Shown here: piece after piece, positions 48,558 to 59,377 of the stretch
Layout of the letters: each line of letters opens with the position of its first letter
How positions within the stretch are numbered: position 1 is the stretch's first letter
NCBI GenBank assembly: GCA_006538405.1
Contig: BJKQ01000011.1
Location: 1,365,501 to 1,429,500, forward strand
Direction of reading: 5' to 3'
From: Hansfordia pulvinata
Lineage: Eukaryota > Ascomycota > Sordariomycetes > Xylariales
DNA: 64,000 nucleotides
Made by a program: the position numbers and the translations under genes
The notes under the pieces: generated by a model
The model's database searches: none
What the model was told of the DNA's origin: nothing
The model's input: only the letters and a program-made list of their open reading frames with translations

Positions 48558-49381
48558 TTTGGGCGAGATACTGCAGAGGCGGGTGGGTGTTTGGTGGTGG
48601 GTGGTTGTGAGGAAGCGCAGGGAGGGGAGAGAAGTGAAGTGAAGTCGGCAGTAGAGGACGGTGATGGTCGTCGTGGGACGTGGCGTGGCGGGGTGGATGC
48701 AAAGAAATTCAGCGGGCCCCCGGGGGGGGGGGGCTCGGGTCGAGGCCACCAGCGCCTGGCCGAAAAAAAGCGTTCCTGGGCGTGTCTGGGACGGCGTCGG
48801 GCCAGGCCTCAGCAGCTACCTACCGCCTACATCTTTAAATGCCCGGTCCCCGCAAGCGCCGGTCTGTCTGATCCACGAGAGGGTTCGGGCTGCGTTCTTC
48901 CTGCAGGGCAGTCTACAGAGGCCCTGCAGGCTGTCCATACCAACCCTAGTAGGTACCGCACCGTGCCTACGCAGCGACTGCCCCTCCAAATCTGTGTCTC
49001 TTGGGGGGGCGATAAGTCTCGCCGATAAGATAAGCGATGCGATAAGAAATCCAATCGTTGCTTCCATGATGCGTATGAGGTGGGAGGTACGAATACTCCG
49101 ACCGCTTAGGTACCAGGACGCCTGGAGCCCTTTGGCGCGCTTGTAGTCCGACCCGAGCGCCCCGCCAAAACTCGACCTTGCGTTCGTTGCTGTGTCCTGG
49201 AGGTGGGCTCATGGTAGCTACATCATTCTCATAATCAATCTTCACCACCATCACTCTCCCGGCCGACACCGCCCACAGCCTCGCCCCCCCCACACGCATC
49301 GCACGTCTCCAAACTCGAATACCAGAAGAGGAAGAAGACAAGAACGGAGGAAGGGAAACGAAGAAGAAACCAACCAACATC
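48558..49381. promoter_or_regulatory. Shared divergent promoter region of ssz1 and rrp40
   Basis: The 824 bases separate two head-to-head start codons, so both promoters must lie here. There is a nine-base G run at 48723–48731. The rrp40 leader is CAAAC- and A/G-rich up to the ATG. I see no convincing TATA box, as is common for housekeeping genes. Confidence 0.7.
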
Positions 49382-50262
49382 ATGGCTGCCGTTGCTGCCG
49401 GCGACAGCCAGCGCGCCGTCGTCGTCATGCCCGGCGACGACATCGACCCCTCCCTCGTGCCCTCGCACCCCAAGAAGCCGCTCAAGCTGGGCCCGGGCCT
49501 GCGGCACCTGCCCCCGGACACCCTCATCCCCGCCGTGCCCGGCCGCTTGGTCGCCGACTTTCGCAAGAACTCGCTGTGGGTAGAGAACACAGGAGGCCGC
49601 GTAAGTTCCGAAAGCTCCCCCCCCCCCCTCTCCCCCCCTCTATTTCCTACTTTCCGAGCTAACATCTCTCATCCCCCCTCGACCAGTACGTCCCTACGGC
49701 AGGCGACCTCGTCATTGCCGTCATCCAGCGCTCGGCCGCCGATTACTTCTACGCCTCCCTGTCCCCGCACACCCCCAACGCCGCCCTGCCCCAGCTGGCC
49801 TTCGAGTCGGCCAGCAAGAAGACCAGGCCGCACCTGCCCCCCGGAAGCCTGGTCTACGCCCGCGTCGCCATGGCCAACCGCCACATGGACCCCGAGCTCG
49901 AGTGCGTGAGCCCCTCCACCGGCAAGGCCGAGGGCCTGGGGCCCCTGGGCGCCGGCGGCATGGTCTGGCCCGTCTCCCTGGGCCTCGCCCGCCGCCTGCT
50001 CCTGCGCCGCCCCGCCGACGACGCGGGGCTCGTCGTCCTCGACGAGCTCGCCGCCGCGGGCCTGGCCTTTGAGACGGCCGTCGGCCGCAACGGTCGCGTC
50101 TGGGTCGGCGGGGGGTCCGGCGACGCCGACGCCGCCAGTGGCGGTGCCCGTGCCGTCCTTGCCGTCGGCCGCGCCCTCACCGAGACGGACGAGAAGAACC
50201 TTTCCGTCGAGGCGCAGAAGAAGCTCGTCAAGAAGCTGCTGAGAGAGCTCAGCCTAGTCTGA
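49382..50262 (+). CDS. rrp40: Exosome complex cap subunit Rrp40
   Basis: Two exons, 49382–49600 and 49687–50262, give 264 residues. The N-terminal region (VVMPGDDIDP, LGPGLRHLPPDTLIPAVPGR) leads into an S1-like domain (about 65–140, YVPTAGDLVIAVIQRSAADY). A KH-type domain follows with the exosome signature GRNG (about 206–209, in FETAVGRNGRVWV). Rrp40 is one of three S1/KH cap proteins of the RNA exosome, which guides RNA into the barrel for 3'–5' processing and decay in nucleus and cytoplasm. The intron has a GTAAGT donor, a C-rich body and a CCAG acceptor in phase 0. Length is slightly above the yeast protein because of Ala/Gly-rich loops. It is divergent from ssz1. Confidence 0.95.
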
Positions 50263-51115
50263 ACCCTTCTCGCGGGATGCGACCAAGGCCCCGACCGAAG
50301 ATGGCGGTCAGGAGGTCCCAGAAAGCTACTGAAAACTATTAAAGTCTTACTACTCGTGATACCCCGCGGGGCTCCCGCTCAGGCAGTCTCCCGCATGCGA
50401 CAACATAGAAAATACAAATAAATTTTGAAATCAATGGCATTGTCTTCCCACTATCGAAAGCCGCGGGCCCCAGAAGACTGTGCAGCGCGCCCGTTGATGC
50501 CCCGCGCCGCGACTTGCGTCCTCCGTACATGCTATGATGCAAGATCACGGAAGAGCGCAACACCCGGGCATGCACACTGTTTCGCGGATACGATCAATGG
50601 TCGGGAAGCATCGCATTATGGTTAACTTGCTATTTGGAGCTATGGTAGGTAAGCCATCATTCTGGTCAGTCTGGTCCCGTCGTATGCGCAGTTCGCTCCC
50701 TGGCTTCTTCCGGCCACACAACTGCAATGGATTGTTTGTTCGACCCCATAATCAATGCCATGTGTCGGTACTGTCATCATGATAGTTACCATCCATTCCT
50801 CGCGAGCTCAGCTTGAATGGCTACCCTGGTGACTGGCGCCGGGACTCGCCATGTTGAAGCACTGTGGTAAGAGCAAGCCGGGATCTCAATTGCGAAGATC
50901 CACGGATGTGATGTAGGCTCTCCGGTGGTGATAAGACTGATGGCGTATGAGCTGGGCATTGACTGACCACCTCGTTTCATTCTTCAAGGGCCGTTCGGTG
51001 GCCTGCATGCATGGCTTTCAGATCCACTTGAATCTTGAATCGATTTTGCATTGCAAGCCATGGGTGTGTTGCATCCATAGTGGCTGTGAAAGGGCAGCAA
51101 AAACGATTGCTTGGC
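50263..51115. other. Intergenic region between convergent genes, no gene seen
   Basis: The sequence holds the 3' ends of rrp40 and the AlkB-type gene. The frames are short and unsupported. Confidence 0.65.
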
Positions 51116-53995
51116 TCAAGCCTCCTCTCCATGGTACTGGAAGGCCTTAGCCTGCCTAGGTATCTGCCCTGCAAGCCTTGCCTCTTGCTGTTGCTGCTCT
51201 GAGCCAAGTCGTTCAATTTTGATTTGCCGGCAAGTCATTGCAAATCGACTGGTGCCAGAAGGCTGAACCTCATGCTGTGAACATTGGTCAGATTATAAGA
51301 AGCAACTTAAAGCTTAACAATTAAACTCTTACCTCATAAAGGGCATGGATTCCACTGCCACACATAATCACTATATCACCATGGTTTAAGGAGAAGGTCA
51401 GCACTGGGGGCTTCCCTCCCCTCTTATTCACGGGGACTGGGGTGGCGATTCTCCTGTAGTTAAAGCAATGTTCTCCCTTGGAACACTTGGGCGGCGCTTC
51501 AAGTTCTTGGTTTGAGCTTCATTGTGGGCACTGCCAGTGTGATTGAATTTGCCTTGGACACTGGCATTCACATTGTCTAAGGAAGTGTTGTTGTTAACAA
51601 CCACCTGTTCCTGAGATTTTGCCTGTGAATTTGTTTCTGTGCCTCTTGCCACTAGGCTTGCCTTTATCTTAGGCCGGAACCGCATCTTTGCTGGCGATCC
51701 AAGGGACAGGGTTGCTACTACTTGACCAAGCTGCTGCTCACCATCATCATGCCACTGTAACTCGTTCATCAGTTTCAGATTCGGATCCCCCGGTTGGTGT
51801 GCCACATAACACGTACACTGATTTTGGAGCCCCGTGTGTAGCCCAGAGCCAAAAGCTCGTTGAAGCCCGTGAACGAGTCGGCTAAAGACGAAATCTCAAT
51901 CGCGTGATCTTGCAGCATTCTTATTGCCGCATTCATGGCTGCTTCCGCCGCAAATGTGAGACGCTGCAGGCCCTTGAGAACGTAGTCTGGCGAATCCTGG
52001 AAGGGCAAGGAGTTCTCAAGGAGAACACCGTACTTATAGTATGCGCCCTGTGGTGATCCGACCTCATCAGCCTCCGCATTTCAGCCCAGTGCGTGGTCCT
52101 TTACTTACGTAGTTTCGAACAAAGTGGGCGGTCAACTCCTCGCGAGCGGAGCCTATCGTCGTCAGCGCCAGGACAGAGAAGCGAGGAAAATGCATGAAGC
52201 TGGCCTGTGTACCTTTATTCCTTGCGGGGCCACGTTCCCAGTCGACGTTGTTGTCGCTCTGTATGTCGAGGAAGAGTTCATCCGGGCCCATGGGCCGTGT
52301 CGCCGCTTTCTCGGGGGCCGCTAACTTGATGACATAGCCGACTGGCAACGACTTCTGACCTGACTCCTTGGAAGCTTCTCCGGGAAGAACCGCCAGGTAC
52401 ATCGTGTAGCCCGCTACCTGACTCTCGAATGTTTCCAGGAGGTCTGTATGACGTTGGAAATCAGGGAACACAGTCTTCTTCGTTTTCAAAAGGGCGCTCT
52501 CTTCTTTGATTTCGCTCGGAGTATGGATTGGGAACTTGATTTCGTGACGATACCCGCATGACCTGCAAATCCAAGCAAAGAAGTTCTCCCGTCGATTGCA
52601 ACGTTTGCACTCGGGGCATATCATTCCGATCTTGTAGGGCGCGCCGGTTGCGTCAAAATCCTTTCTCTCAGGTAGCGGAGGGGTCAAAGAGGGTACCGTA
52701 GAAGGTTCCGGAAATGGCGTTCTCTGATCCAGGAACTCTTCGGTGTATGCCAGAGTCTCCAAGGCTCTCGCCTCATCGAAGCTGTAGTATCCCCCACACT
52801 CAGGGTGGAGGCAAGTCCACCCCGCAGTGTACACTTCCTTGCTTGTCTTTGTACAAACGGAGCACACGCGCTCAGGGCATGTCGTTGACTTCACATCGCG
52901 CGGCTCGCAGGAGCCTTCTGCGGACCACCAAGAGCGAGTCTCGAGATCGATGCGCTCGAGGCGGCATCTCCAATGGCCGACCCGATTGGCGTCACACTCG
53001 GACCAAATGTCGGTAACGTGGAAGAAATCCAGTGCATTGAATTGATGTGGCGGCTTACATGGCCACATCGGATTCTCCTGGTCTGCATTGACATTAGTGC
53101 GCTGCGCGGTATTATGCAATTTCGACGCACTCACCTGCAATGACGGCAATCGGGCTTTGGTCCTCTTTTGCGGACAACATGTAACGATATGATTTGTCAT
53201 TGTGGGTTTGCGTGACCAACCGCACCATCTGTCCGGAAGAGTCAGGAACACGCCCCCCGCCACTGATTCAGATTAGCAAGGTTTTGATCAAGCCGCCAAA
53301 GGGGACACTGACACGGCCGTAATGATGACCTGCTCTGTGAAGACGTCAAGCTGGCCGGAATACTTGCCGAGAACGATACCTTTGGTCCGCCCATCGACGT
53401 GGTATTGGAAACCTTCATGGGCTTTGAAGAACGGGACCGAGTCGCATATTTCACCGCGGACTTTGGCCCAGAAAGCAGGTTGGCCATGAGGCTTTGGTTT
53501 TCCACTATGTAAATCATTTCGCGTGCCGGCGGCAGCAGAGTCTGGGCTGCCCTGCTGGCAAGCACCGTCGTTGGAGTTTTCCCTTGTGCTACGGGGACCA
53601 CCCAACACGCCACGGCTGTGAGGGCTCTTTGCGTCTGACCTGGGAGCGACAGTGACTTGGCTGTTCGGAACGAGGCCAGGGGGGCGCGACAACGATGCCC
53701 TGCGGGTCTGGCGTTGTCTCTTGCAAGAGGCGTTGGTGGGTGTAATAGCTCCATGACCATCATCAGTCGTGGGGCGTTGGCGCTTCTGATCGGCAGCGGT
53801 GGAAATTGCCGGGGCGACATGAGGGGGGCACGAGGCTGGCAGAGGTGACTCAAGCCCGCTTGCACTGGCTGCAGTGCAAGAAACGATATGGTTCGCTGAC
53901 TGTGAGCCGGAGCCATCGGCGCACGGCGACGCGGGGCCCTTTCCTGGCAAGCCGCGATCCTGCCTGCGGCTAACGCTGTTGGCGACAGGCTCCAT
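51116..53995 (-). CDS. Fungal AlkB-type 2-oxoglutarate/Fe(II) dioxygenase with Cys-rich module
   Basis: Proposed exons are 53995–53313, 53262–53135, 53082–52213, 52152–52109, 52047–51817, 51754–51333 and 51274–51116, about 845 residues. All active-site residues of the AlkB fold are visible: the HxD iron ligands in WHDDGE (His654, Asp656), VATLSLGSPAKMRFR, the strand LTFSLNHGDIVIMCG, the distal His794, and the 2-oxoglutarate arginines in SRFAMTCR (Arg803, Arg809). Upstream are an N-terminal domain (GQPAFWAKVRGEICDSVPF) and two Cys clusters (about 339–366 and 426–446) suited to bind zinc. This architecture belongs to fungal AlkB-like proteins that act on nucleic acids; the substrate is unknown. 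Six of the seven exon joins have strong signals and correct phase. In 51333–51754 the frame changes once between the HxD box and the later strand; one missing base would give a continuous 141-codon exon. That insert is AT-richer and low-complexity. Confidence 0.87.
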
Positions 53996-56900
53996 CGCAA
54001 GGGAGGGGGCGGAGCGCGCGGGTGGCGGATACCGGTTGAGCTCGAGAGTGGCAACGGAAGACGAAAGTCGGATGGGGGTGATGTACTCGATTGCGAGTCT
54101 AGTCGGGACCGGGAACGTCTGGAGGCTGCGTGAGGTAGGAACTGGGCTGAGGGAACTAACAACTGCCGGTAGTGCTTATGGTGAATTGAGGGTAGCGTCG
54201 AAGCTCGCTTGCTATACCCCGTCGATCAGCCGATCCATCAGCACTTTCCGCACGTATCAGAGTGCTTGTTTCTCTCTCCCAGGCGGGCGCGCAGGAGACG
54301 TTGACGCCGAGAAGCGAGATAGCGGGAGAGCTGGGGTGCTGGGTGCTCCGAGGCTTGGTCGGGAGTACAGGCCGGCTGGGCCAGGCCGCGGCGGTCGCGC
54401 TGCGTGGCAAGGAAGACGAGGGCCGGATAAGTCCAGGTTTGCAAATGGCGACTCGGGGGCGGGCGCACGTAATGAGATACTCAATAAGGCAGATAGGCAA
54501 GGGGATCTGGAGCGCGCCACGGCGATGGGGCGGGCGGGAGACGGCAGGATTGCGGTTGACGGGATCAGGCTCAACAATGCCAACTTCGGTTGGACTGTGT
54601 CAGAGGCTGTGATCTTGATTTTGATTTCAACTCTGATTTTGGTAGAGGAAGGCCCGGCTTCAGCGATGACGGGAACGAGTGGTTCGCACCTGCCTGCGGT
54701 AGCTATGGTATTGAATGTCTGGCATACATTGGGGGAAGGTGAGGGCTACCTAAGTAACTAAGGTTTATCTTCAATGGGTGGTAGGATGTACCTACCTTAC
54801 CCAAGGTTCCTTATTACGCACCAAGCTAAATCCATGCCTTCCGTCATTACCTGCCCGTATCTACATGTACTACCTGAGCTGGATACAGGATTAGGTTGGT
54901 ACAGGATTGGATACTCAAGATACCTGTACTTGGTAGGGTAACAGGTGGTAGCGGGTATTTACACGTTGGGTGCCCACGATTTTGAGGCACTTAGGTACCT
55001 GTAGGTGATAAACCATGTGTGCTGATTGGTAAGTGACGATCCGCCACTTTGCCGGTGCTGAACACTCATAGGCAGCTCAGGTTCGATGCCTAGTGGCGAG
55101 CGCTTCGCCAAAAGTCTTCCACTGATAGAAAGCCTTGCCTCTTGCGCGTGGGACACTTCTACGCTCCTTACTGCCTTAGCGGCCTGAACGTTCGAACCCC
55201 GAGGACTCGGCTGATGGGGCCACATGGCCGCGGAGGCACTCGGTCGTTAGCGAGGCAGCTACTTTCTTTGTTGCGTTCGCTTAGCGGCAGCCTACACCAT
55301 TGTCGTTCGGTTGGTCTGGCGGGTTACTCGGGCTTCGCCACCCAAGCTGTGCTGGCTGCGGTCTGCAGCTACAACGAGCCTTGTGTCATGCCCGAAATGT
55401 GATTCAGGCCATCTCCTCTGTGGTCCGAGACCGCCGGCAACCAGAATCGTCAGTGATGCTCAGACTCTCCCAGGCAGGCCGCAGGCGTGACCCAAAGTTG
55501 CTGGATGGGGGCAATGTGGCACTGTCGCCACCGTCCTGCTGTATGGTCGAGTTCCTCGTCTCTTAAGCGAGCTCGATACCCGATTGTTGGGCGAGGGTGT
55601 GCTCCCGGTGCCGCACGCTGGCAGCAAGCGAGAGCGCCGAGCTTCCATTGTCACTTGTTGTGGCCTCGGTTCTGCTCTCAAGCTGAACCCTCCGGGTCCT
55701 CGCTTTGCAGGCGCCATCCAGCCGCGCTGGTGGGTTGGCTGGGTCGAGCCTGGAGGCAAGCCGATTTCCCGACTCGAGGGGACACAACGGGGCCTCATAG
55801 CCGAGAGTGAGGGCAATGCCAGAACCAAGTCCCAAGAAACTGCACGCAGAGAGGGAGATGCCACTGGCACTGAACCGTTACTCATATGGAAGGAAGTCTT
55901 TGTTCTGTATGCTCGAGAGTCCGGGAATTTTAACCTGCATCCGGCATCGGGTGGTCTCGAGCCAAAGAGACACTCCGCACCCAACAACCCACCTCTGTGC
56001 ACACCAGGCTCAACGAGAGCATGTCAGGCCTGGTCGTCGACGACGACCACCCGGCGTCTCCGTGGGGCAAATCACGGCCCCACGCCTTACCATGGACACA
56101 AGCAAACCACGCGCGCGAGTTGTGGCACCTGGGGCCGTGTTCCGGGGGGCACAAGGCCGTAAGTTGCCACGACACTACATGCAACCCCAGCGACGATGCC
56201 AAATTTGATGTCGCCCCAAGAGATGTCCCACCGCGTCACAGGTTCAGCTCTCGCAGCCCCTCCTCAAAAGCGAGGCGAGACACTGGACAGATGTGTAGTG
56301 TAGGTGCAGGGGGCAAAACAGACGCCTGAGAAGGCTGGCACCTGTCGCCTTGCAATAGAAGTCGGTTGTCAAATACCCCTGCTACGATCCTTCCACTGTG
56401 CCACATCCAGCGCCGTTTGGCCTGAGCTGAAAAGCTTCCAGGTTGGCCGTAATCCACCGCGCCCCCTCCTCCCGCACAGCCCACGCGCCGTGCCTCGAGG
56501 AAACGCCACGATGAAAAATGGCGCGAGGCGACTCGGGAATTACCCAGAGAGTAGTGTGGGGGCAAGGCATCACGGGAAGAGAGAATCGGTAGCACGAGCA
56601 GCCAATGTAGATATTTTGCCTCTGGAAGAGATTCTACTACCTGGAGATGGGGGTCCATCTTGATCTTGACATGTCGTGAGGCCCCGGCTCGCGATGCCGT
56701 TGTCGCGGCAAAGGATCACCAGTGCGGGGCCATCGCCATTCGCCACTACCAGATGGTCCACGGCGAACGCCTCAGACTCGACAGCGCAACCCAGAGATAT
56801 CCCGCAATGGGGCGCACGTCACTTTTGTTTCCGAGAAAGAGAAGACGGGGAAAATGCCCTGCAAGTGCCTCGACGAGCAGGGGTTGGAAACAGCATATAA

Positions 56901-57028
56901 GGCCGACGAGGACCCCAGTCCTCCTCAACTCATCCAAGGAACCCCAGCACTACGTTAGCCCGCACAGAATCCGCAGCAAAACGGCTCAAAAGGACAATAA
57001 CAGCGTCATAGGTTTACATTCAAGCACG
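53996..57028. other. 3 kb intergenic region, no gene seen
   Basis: This lies upstream of both the AlkB-type gene (minus) and the first small secreted protein gene (plus). Frames up to 295 codons exist on the plus strand, but their composition is Arg/Gly-rich and they partly overlap the AlkB N-terminal exon. GTACCTACC and AGGTACCT words are common at 54780–55010. I could not support a gene, though the 55140–56660 stretch is not obviously repeat-derived. Confidence 0.5.
56896..56901 (+). promoter_or_regulatory. TATA box of the first small secreted protein gene
   Basis: TATAAG in the context CAGCATATAAGGCC lies 133 bases upstream of the start codon at 57029. The spacing suits a fungal TATA promoter with a leader of roughly 100 bases. 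Confidence 0.6.
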
Positions 57029-57326
57029 ATGAAGACCACTTTCACCCAAGTTTTCCTCCTTTTCGCCTCATTGGCCGTTTCGACCATGGCGGAACCCACG
57101 TCAGACCTCAAAGACACCCGCGTAAGTCACACTCGGTGCCAAGCTCCCATCACTAGAGGCTGGTTGACCAGGGCACTAACATCCTGCAAAGTCGCCGGAG
57201 AAGAGAGCCAGTCAGATGCTTCGCGGCCGGGGCTCCATCCAGTGCCCCAACATTTCGTGCGGCCCCGACAAGCCATGCCCTTCGCCGGACTGCGATGATT
57301 GCGACTCGACCGGCGCTTGCAGATAA
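57029..57326 (+). CDS. Small secreted cysteine-rich protein with Kex2-type site
   Basis: Two exons, 57029–57121 and 57192–57326, encode 75 residues. Residues 1–20, MKTTFTQVFLLFASLAVSTM, are a signal peptide. A short pro-region follows, with a dibasic Kex2-type site Lys35-Arg36 (SPEKR). The predicted mature peptide is about 39 residues with six cysteines spaced C-x4-C-x5-C-x4-C-x2-C-x5-C and ends in Cys-Arg, enough for three disulfides. The intron is 70 nt with a GTAAGT donor and TGCAAAG acceptor in phase 0. A TATA box lies upstream. I do not recognise a named family. Secreted peptides of this form in fungi include effectors, antimicrobial peptides and self-signalling peptides; which applies here is not shown. 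The reading is supported by signal peptide, splice phase and Cys pattern together. Confidence 0.75.
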
Positions 57327-57831
57327 GCCTGGCAGGGCACCGCGTCTGATATTGCTCTTGTTTCTATACCCTACTGCTTCACGTCCTGACAGGCGACAAC
57401 GCCCCGCCCCGCTCGCCGGGGACGATTTGTGTGGCTTCTCAGAATAAAGACTGCCCGGGAATACATGTTGCCGAAATATTCCACAGGTGTACGGCCAGGT
57501 TTAGACGAAAAGAAAAAAAAAAGAATCGAATTAGAGATGGCGTCGGTTATGGCGACCAAACCCCCCCACATCAACACCATGGGTTCTCCGTGCTTCGTAG
57601 TGGCATGGCTTCTTTGTCTCCGGGCCGGGACATAGCCATGTGTAGATAGATGGCAGCTGGCATTGAGTGCAAGAATTCAAGTCGAGAAGCCGTGATCACT
57701 GCTTGCCGCTCCTTAGTGACCCGCCTTCATAGCTTGTGTCTGGTCTGATACGGAAGCAAAGCGCGTCAGACATCGAAACGACTGTTATACACTGTACGCT
57801 TTCATTACCACTACGCTCCCAGCGGGACTAG
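57327..57831. other. 3' flank of the first small secreted protein gene
   Basis: No gene is supported. It contains a run of A (57508–57520) and short unconvincing frames, and probably holds the 3' UTR. Confidence 0.6.
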
Positions 57832-58729
57832 ATCGGGGACTTCGTCGTCTGGCTCGCGCCCGCATCGTCAAGCGGCTTCACTTCAGCTGGTCCGAAAGCT
57901 CAAGCCGTCGCCGCGGGGATCAACGGGAGACTCGCCGACTCGGGATATTGTGGTTCGTAAAGATAGCCCCAACCAGTACGCCTTGACGCACAGCGCAGTC
58001 TTTGCGATGATCGTCAATCTTTACAACTTGGACGTCAAGGGGGAAGTCACGTACATGGTGTTGGGGGCGATGTTCGACGGCGCCTTGGACAGGATGGTGT
58101 CCGACCGCCACGAAGGCCACGTGGGCCAGGTCCCGAGCGTAGGCCGGCTGCAAGATGCCCTGACCTTACGGGTGGTTCTCGCCTCCCTGCAGACTGCCGG
58201 CTGGTACCATTAGCGATTTCCACTCGGGCAGCGTCGGTCTGAAGAAGCCGCCCGCCGCCCGGGCCGGGCCTCGCGCCCTTCGCAGCCGGGGACGTCAAGG
58301 GGGCGGGTGCCCCGACCCGGGCGAAACGGGAACGAAAGAGCACAGCCGATGCCCAGTCGATGGCAGACCTGACGGGCCGCATGATCTAAGGCCGCGAGTC
58401 CTGGGACGAGGAAGAGCAGGTCGACAAGGGCAGCAGGGCGATGTTTCCCGAGTGGGAGCCGGAGGAGCGAAAGAAGGCCTTGTGGAGGGACGCCACGGAC
58501 AACGGAGACCACATGCCTCGGCCCTTGGTAGAGTCTCTGGACAGATCCAAAGCCAGGGCACCACCGTGGCCGAGACTGCCCAGAACGCGATCCGCTTCAT
58601 CTAGGAAAAGATCACGCCGCAGATCCGCAGGTGCTTGAGATCAATCTCGCTGGAAAGATGTCCAAAGCTGCTGCCAATGCTCTGCTGGTCGAGGAAGCGA
58701 AGCCGTGCGATCGAATCAGCTTGCACTAG
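57832..58729 (+). pseudogene. Decayed protein-coding gene, family not recognised
   Basis: Protein-like segments follow one another on the plus strand but in different frames and across stop codons. They are VVWLAPASSSGFTSAGPKAQ (stop at 57958), then SPNQYALTHSAVFAMIVNLY to LRVVLASLQTAGWYH (stop at 58211), then GRMI, stop at 58387, GRESWDEEEQVDKGSRAMFP and EWEPEERKKALWRDATDNGD. After a frame change come GTTVAETAQNAIRFI (stop at 58602) and VLEINLAGKMSKAAANALLV to a stop at 58727. The amphipathic, Glu/Lys-rich composition is unlike the surrounding non-coding DNA. I see no introns that would remove the stops. It looks like a gene relic, though part of the damage could be base-calling loss. It lies between two small secreted protein genes. 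Confidence 0.5.
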
Positions 58730-58991
58730 TTTTGCCAGGACAAGATAACCGCATGGATTCGGAGTGTATAGTCATGTATTACAAGAAGATGTCGGGTATC
58801 TGCAGCTCGAAGCATGGATCCATCGTAGCGACGTCTGCACCCAACAGTGGTTTCCGATTCATTGTGAAGTCGGCCCGAGTAGCCTCATGTACCCAAGCGC
58901 CAGCCTGGCGGGGGAAGACTGAACGACGAGGCCTGCGTGCCGTCCTCGCCGTTACCTCCTTCCGAGTCGCTGGAGAAAAACCAAGCGCGAC

Positions 58992-59377
58992 TTAGTTGCC
59001 GTTCTGCGAGGTCACGCACGTAAGGCCATCTGTGCCCTCGAAGCAGCCTATGAGAAGAAAATGCAATATATTAGCCGTTTTGTCCCACCGACAGGGCGCG
59101 GGTAGTCGTGGGTCTCAGGGGGGGGGGGGGGACACATATCAATCACTTACGGCCCTTGTTCGTAGAGCTGAGCTCACAGCCGTCTTGGTCCTTCTTGCCC
59201 TGCAGTGCGTGTCAGAGTTACTAGATCTTAGATAAGACCCAGCATGGACCGAGTCTTTCAGCGTAATTGTAGTTGGAAAGGCGGGAGACTTACGATGCAA
59301 GCCTCGAACTCAGAGATCGCGGACACGAAGCTTGCGGCGAAGCACAGCGAGACAATGATGGACGAGACGGAGACCAT
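58992..59377 (-). CDS. Small secreted protein with four mature cysteines
   Basis: Three exons, 59377–59294, 59199–59151 and 59047–58992, encode 62 residues. MVSVSSIIVSLCFAASFVSA is a clean signal peptide. The mature part, about 42 residues beginning ISEFEACIGKKDQDGCELSS, has four cysteines, enough for two disulfides, and ends TCVTSQNGN. Intron 1 is GTAAGT to CTGCAG in phase 0. Intron 2 is GTAAGT to TCATAG in phase 1 and contains a 13-base G run on the plus strand. All exon joins preserve frame and end at a TAA. A TATATAAG box lies about 115 bases upstream. No family is recognised. Two introns in so short a gene, with consistent phases, argue for a real and maintained gene. Confidence 0.75.

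Noticed and set aside
53242..54162. 306-codon minus-strand frame overlapping the AlkB N-terminus
   Set aside because: It is a shadow of the AlkB first exon; the other frame carries the GQPAFWAKVRGEICDSVPF block and splices correctly.
54165..54761. Long plus-strand frame upstream of the AlkB-type gene
   Set aside because: Arg/Gly/Ala-rich translation, partly antisense to the AlkB first exon, no homology-like blocks.
55180..55212. GTTCGAAC-containing segment resembling a tRNA T-loop
   Set aside because: Neither strand gives the required five-base T stem, and no acceptor or anticodon arm is found at the right spacing.
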